From: Marinomonas sp. SBI8L
GTDB taxonomy: Bacteria > Pseudomonadota > Gammaproteobacteria > Pseudomonadales > Marinomonadaceae
Direction of reading: 5' to 3'
DNA: 64,000 bases
NCBI RefSeq assembly: GCF_001624705.1
Contig: NZ_JSEO01000004.1
Span: forward strand, 372,001-436,000
Part shown: piece after piece, positions 62,770-64,000 of the stretch
Layout: each line of letters starts with the position of its first letter
Numbering within the stretch: the first letter of the stretch is position 1
Notes under the pieces: generated by a model
Told to the model about the DNA's origin: nothing
Database searches by the model: none
Seen by the model: only the letters and a program-made list of their open reading frames with translations
Program-made: the position numbers and the translations under genes

Positions 62770-64000
62770 TTACACAACCGCTTCTTTTTCAATTTCAAAA
62801 GCTAACTCATCAAGTTTTTCATCAAGTTTAACTAAAACACTTCCACCTGAATCAAGATCACCAAATAGGATTTTATCTGCTAAAGGTTTTTTCAAATGCT
62901 CTTGAATGACCCTAGCCATAGGCCTAGCTCCCATTTGTCTATCATAACCTTTACTTGCTAGCCAACCTCTAGCCTCATCAGAAACCTCCATGAGAACACC
63001 TTTAGGGTCTAGTTGAGCTTGAAGCTCTACTAGGAACTTATCAACCACATTAAAGATAACTTTTTCATCAAGTTGATTAAATTGAATCACAGCATCTAAA
63101 CGGTTTCTAAATTCAGGTGTAAAGGTTTTATTAATAACTTCCATACCATCAGTAGAATTATCCTGACTTGAGAAGCCTATTGAGCGTTTCGCTAGCACTT
63201 CTGCACCAGCATTAGATGTCATTACAAGAATCACATTCCTAAAGTCTGCTTTACGACCATTATTATCAGTTAAAGTACCATGATCCATGACCTGTAAGAG
63301 TAAATTAAAGACTTCAGGGTGTGCTTTTTCAATTTCATCAAGTAAAACCACACTATGAGGTTGCTTAGTCACAGCCTCAGTCAATAAACCGCCTTGATCA
63401 AAGCCAACATAGCCTGGAGGCGCACCTATCAACCTGGATACCGCATGTCTTTCCATATACTCAGACATATCAAAACGGATTAACTCTACACCTAGCTGTT
63501 TAGCAAGCTGGCGTGTTACTTCCGTCTTACCCACCCCAGTAGGGCCTGCCATCAAGAAGGAGCCTATTGGTTTTTGATCTGCTTTAAGACCAGCACGAGA
63601 AAGCTTAATAGCATCAGATAATGACACTATGGCTTGATCTTGACCGAACACTACCATTTTAAGGTTGCGCTCAAGATTCTCTAACACCTTTCTGTCATCT
63701 GAATTAACAGACTTAACCGGAACCCTAGCAATTTTTGACACAATATCTTCAATATCTTCGACAGTAATGACTTCCTTACGAAGATTATCTTTCTGCAGTC
63801 TTTGATAAGCACCCGCTTCATCAATGACATCAATTGCCTTATCAGGCATGTGTCTATCCGTGATGTACTTCGAAGCAAGTTCAGCAGCAGCAAGCAATGC
63901 AGGCTCTTCATACTTGATTTCATGATGAGCTTCAAAAGCGGCTGATATACCTTTTAAAATCTGATAAGTATCATCAACACTTGGCTCATTAACATCTATT
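62770..64000 (-). CDS. clpA: ATP-dependent Clp protease ATP-binding subunit ClpA (C-terminal part)
   Basis: Unfoldase of the ClpAP protease. The frame runs past the window edge at 64000 with IDVNEPSVDDTYQIL at the cut, which matches the end of the first AAA domain of ClpA, so about 410 C-terminal codons are here and the N-terminal half is missing. The second AAA module has Walker A MAGPTGVGKTEVTRQLAKQL, Walker B VVLLDEIEKAHPEV, the IDVIDEAGAYQRL arm and the final LDELAFEIEKEAVV. No ClpX-type zinc finger. The start at 63897 seen as a frame is internal. Confidence 0.95.
   Translation of the reverse strand, partial: IDVNEPSVDDTYQILKGISAAFEAHHEIKYEEPALLAAAELASKYITDRHMPDKAIDVIDEAGAYQRLQKDNLRKEVITVEDIEDIVSKIARVPVKSVNSDDRKVLENLERNLKMVVFGQDQAIVSLSDAIKLSRAGLKADQKPIGSFLMAGPTGVGKTEVTRQLAKQLGVELIRFDMSEYMERHAVSRLIGAPPGYVGFDQGGLLTEAVTKQPHSVVLLDEIEKAHPEVFNLLLQVMDHGTLTDNNGRKADFRNVILVMTSNAGAEVLAKRSIGFSSQDNSTDGMEVINKTFTPEFRNRLDAVIQFNQLDEKVIFNVVDKFLVELQAQLDPKGVLMEVSDEARGWLASKGYDRQMGARPMARVIQEHLKKPLADKILFGDLDSGGSVLVKLDEKLDELAFEIEKEAVV

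Noticed and set aside
63681-63935. 84-codon minus-strand frame in clpA
   Set aside because: Out-of-frame shadow of clpA, whose true frame is open to the window edge.

Overview
The window is an AT-rich chromosome segment from a marine gammaproteobacterium, most likely an Oceanospirillales member close to Marinomonas. This is judged from gene content and order alone. Core blocks with familiar gammaproteobacterial order are gacA/uvrY-uvrC-pgsA-tRNA(Gly-Cys-Leu), yccA-tusDCBE, ftsK-lolA-rarA-crcB-serS-cobA and aat-infA/clpA.

Layout. 0-14.5 kb holds single metabolic and transport genes: formaldehyde dehydrogenase, VOC proteins, a DAACS symporter, an isoprenylcysteine methyltransferase-like protein, an MFS transporter, a solute-binding protein, a paired exonuclease and cNMP/CBS/nucleotidyltransferase protein, an SDR, a GMC oxidoreductase and a DUF2608 exported protein. 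14.5-18.5 kb holds a siderophore-interacting protein, a MITE-like element, a crotonase and a chemotaxis receptor. 18.8-24.8 kb is a tyrosine/homogentisate catabolic cluster (tyrR/phhR, hpd, hmgA, fahA, maiA) with a TyrR-type box in front of hpd. 24.8-30.5 kb holds hpt, two GNAT enzymes, a second MITE copy, a Fur-box-preceded nickel superoxide dismutase operon, yqfB and a porin. 30.8-38.2 kb holds a very large kinase-M23-aminotransferase fusion, a DJ-1-like exported protein, an azoreductase and a divergent MocR regulator.

38.2-42.4 kb is the main accessory stretch. It carries an unrecognised 202-aa gene next to a duplicated 50-bp repeat, a decayed gene, an XRE-ImmA pair and a near-consensus LexA box. 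It also carries two tiny genes (57 and 33 codons) separated by hairpins and a nested-stem RNA leader, and a zinc-ribbon membrane protein. This is the best place to look for an undescribed system.

42.4-64 kb is mostly core: an AraC regulator with a VOC protein, tRNAs, pgsA, uvrC, gacA, a phage-like primosome pair (DnaT-like and P-like), hpf, yccA, the tus sulfur relay, cobA, serS, crcB, rarA, lolA, ftsK, a porin, aat, infA and a clpA cut by the window end.

Several start codons were moved from the longest frame to the codon with a proper ribosome binding site. All functional calls come from reading motifs by eye; no database search was run.
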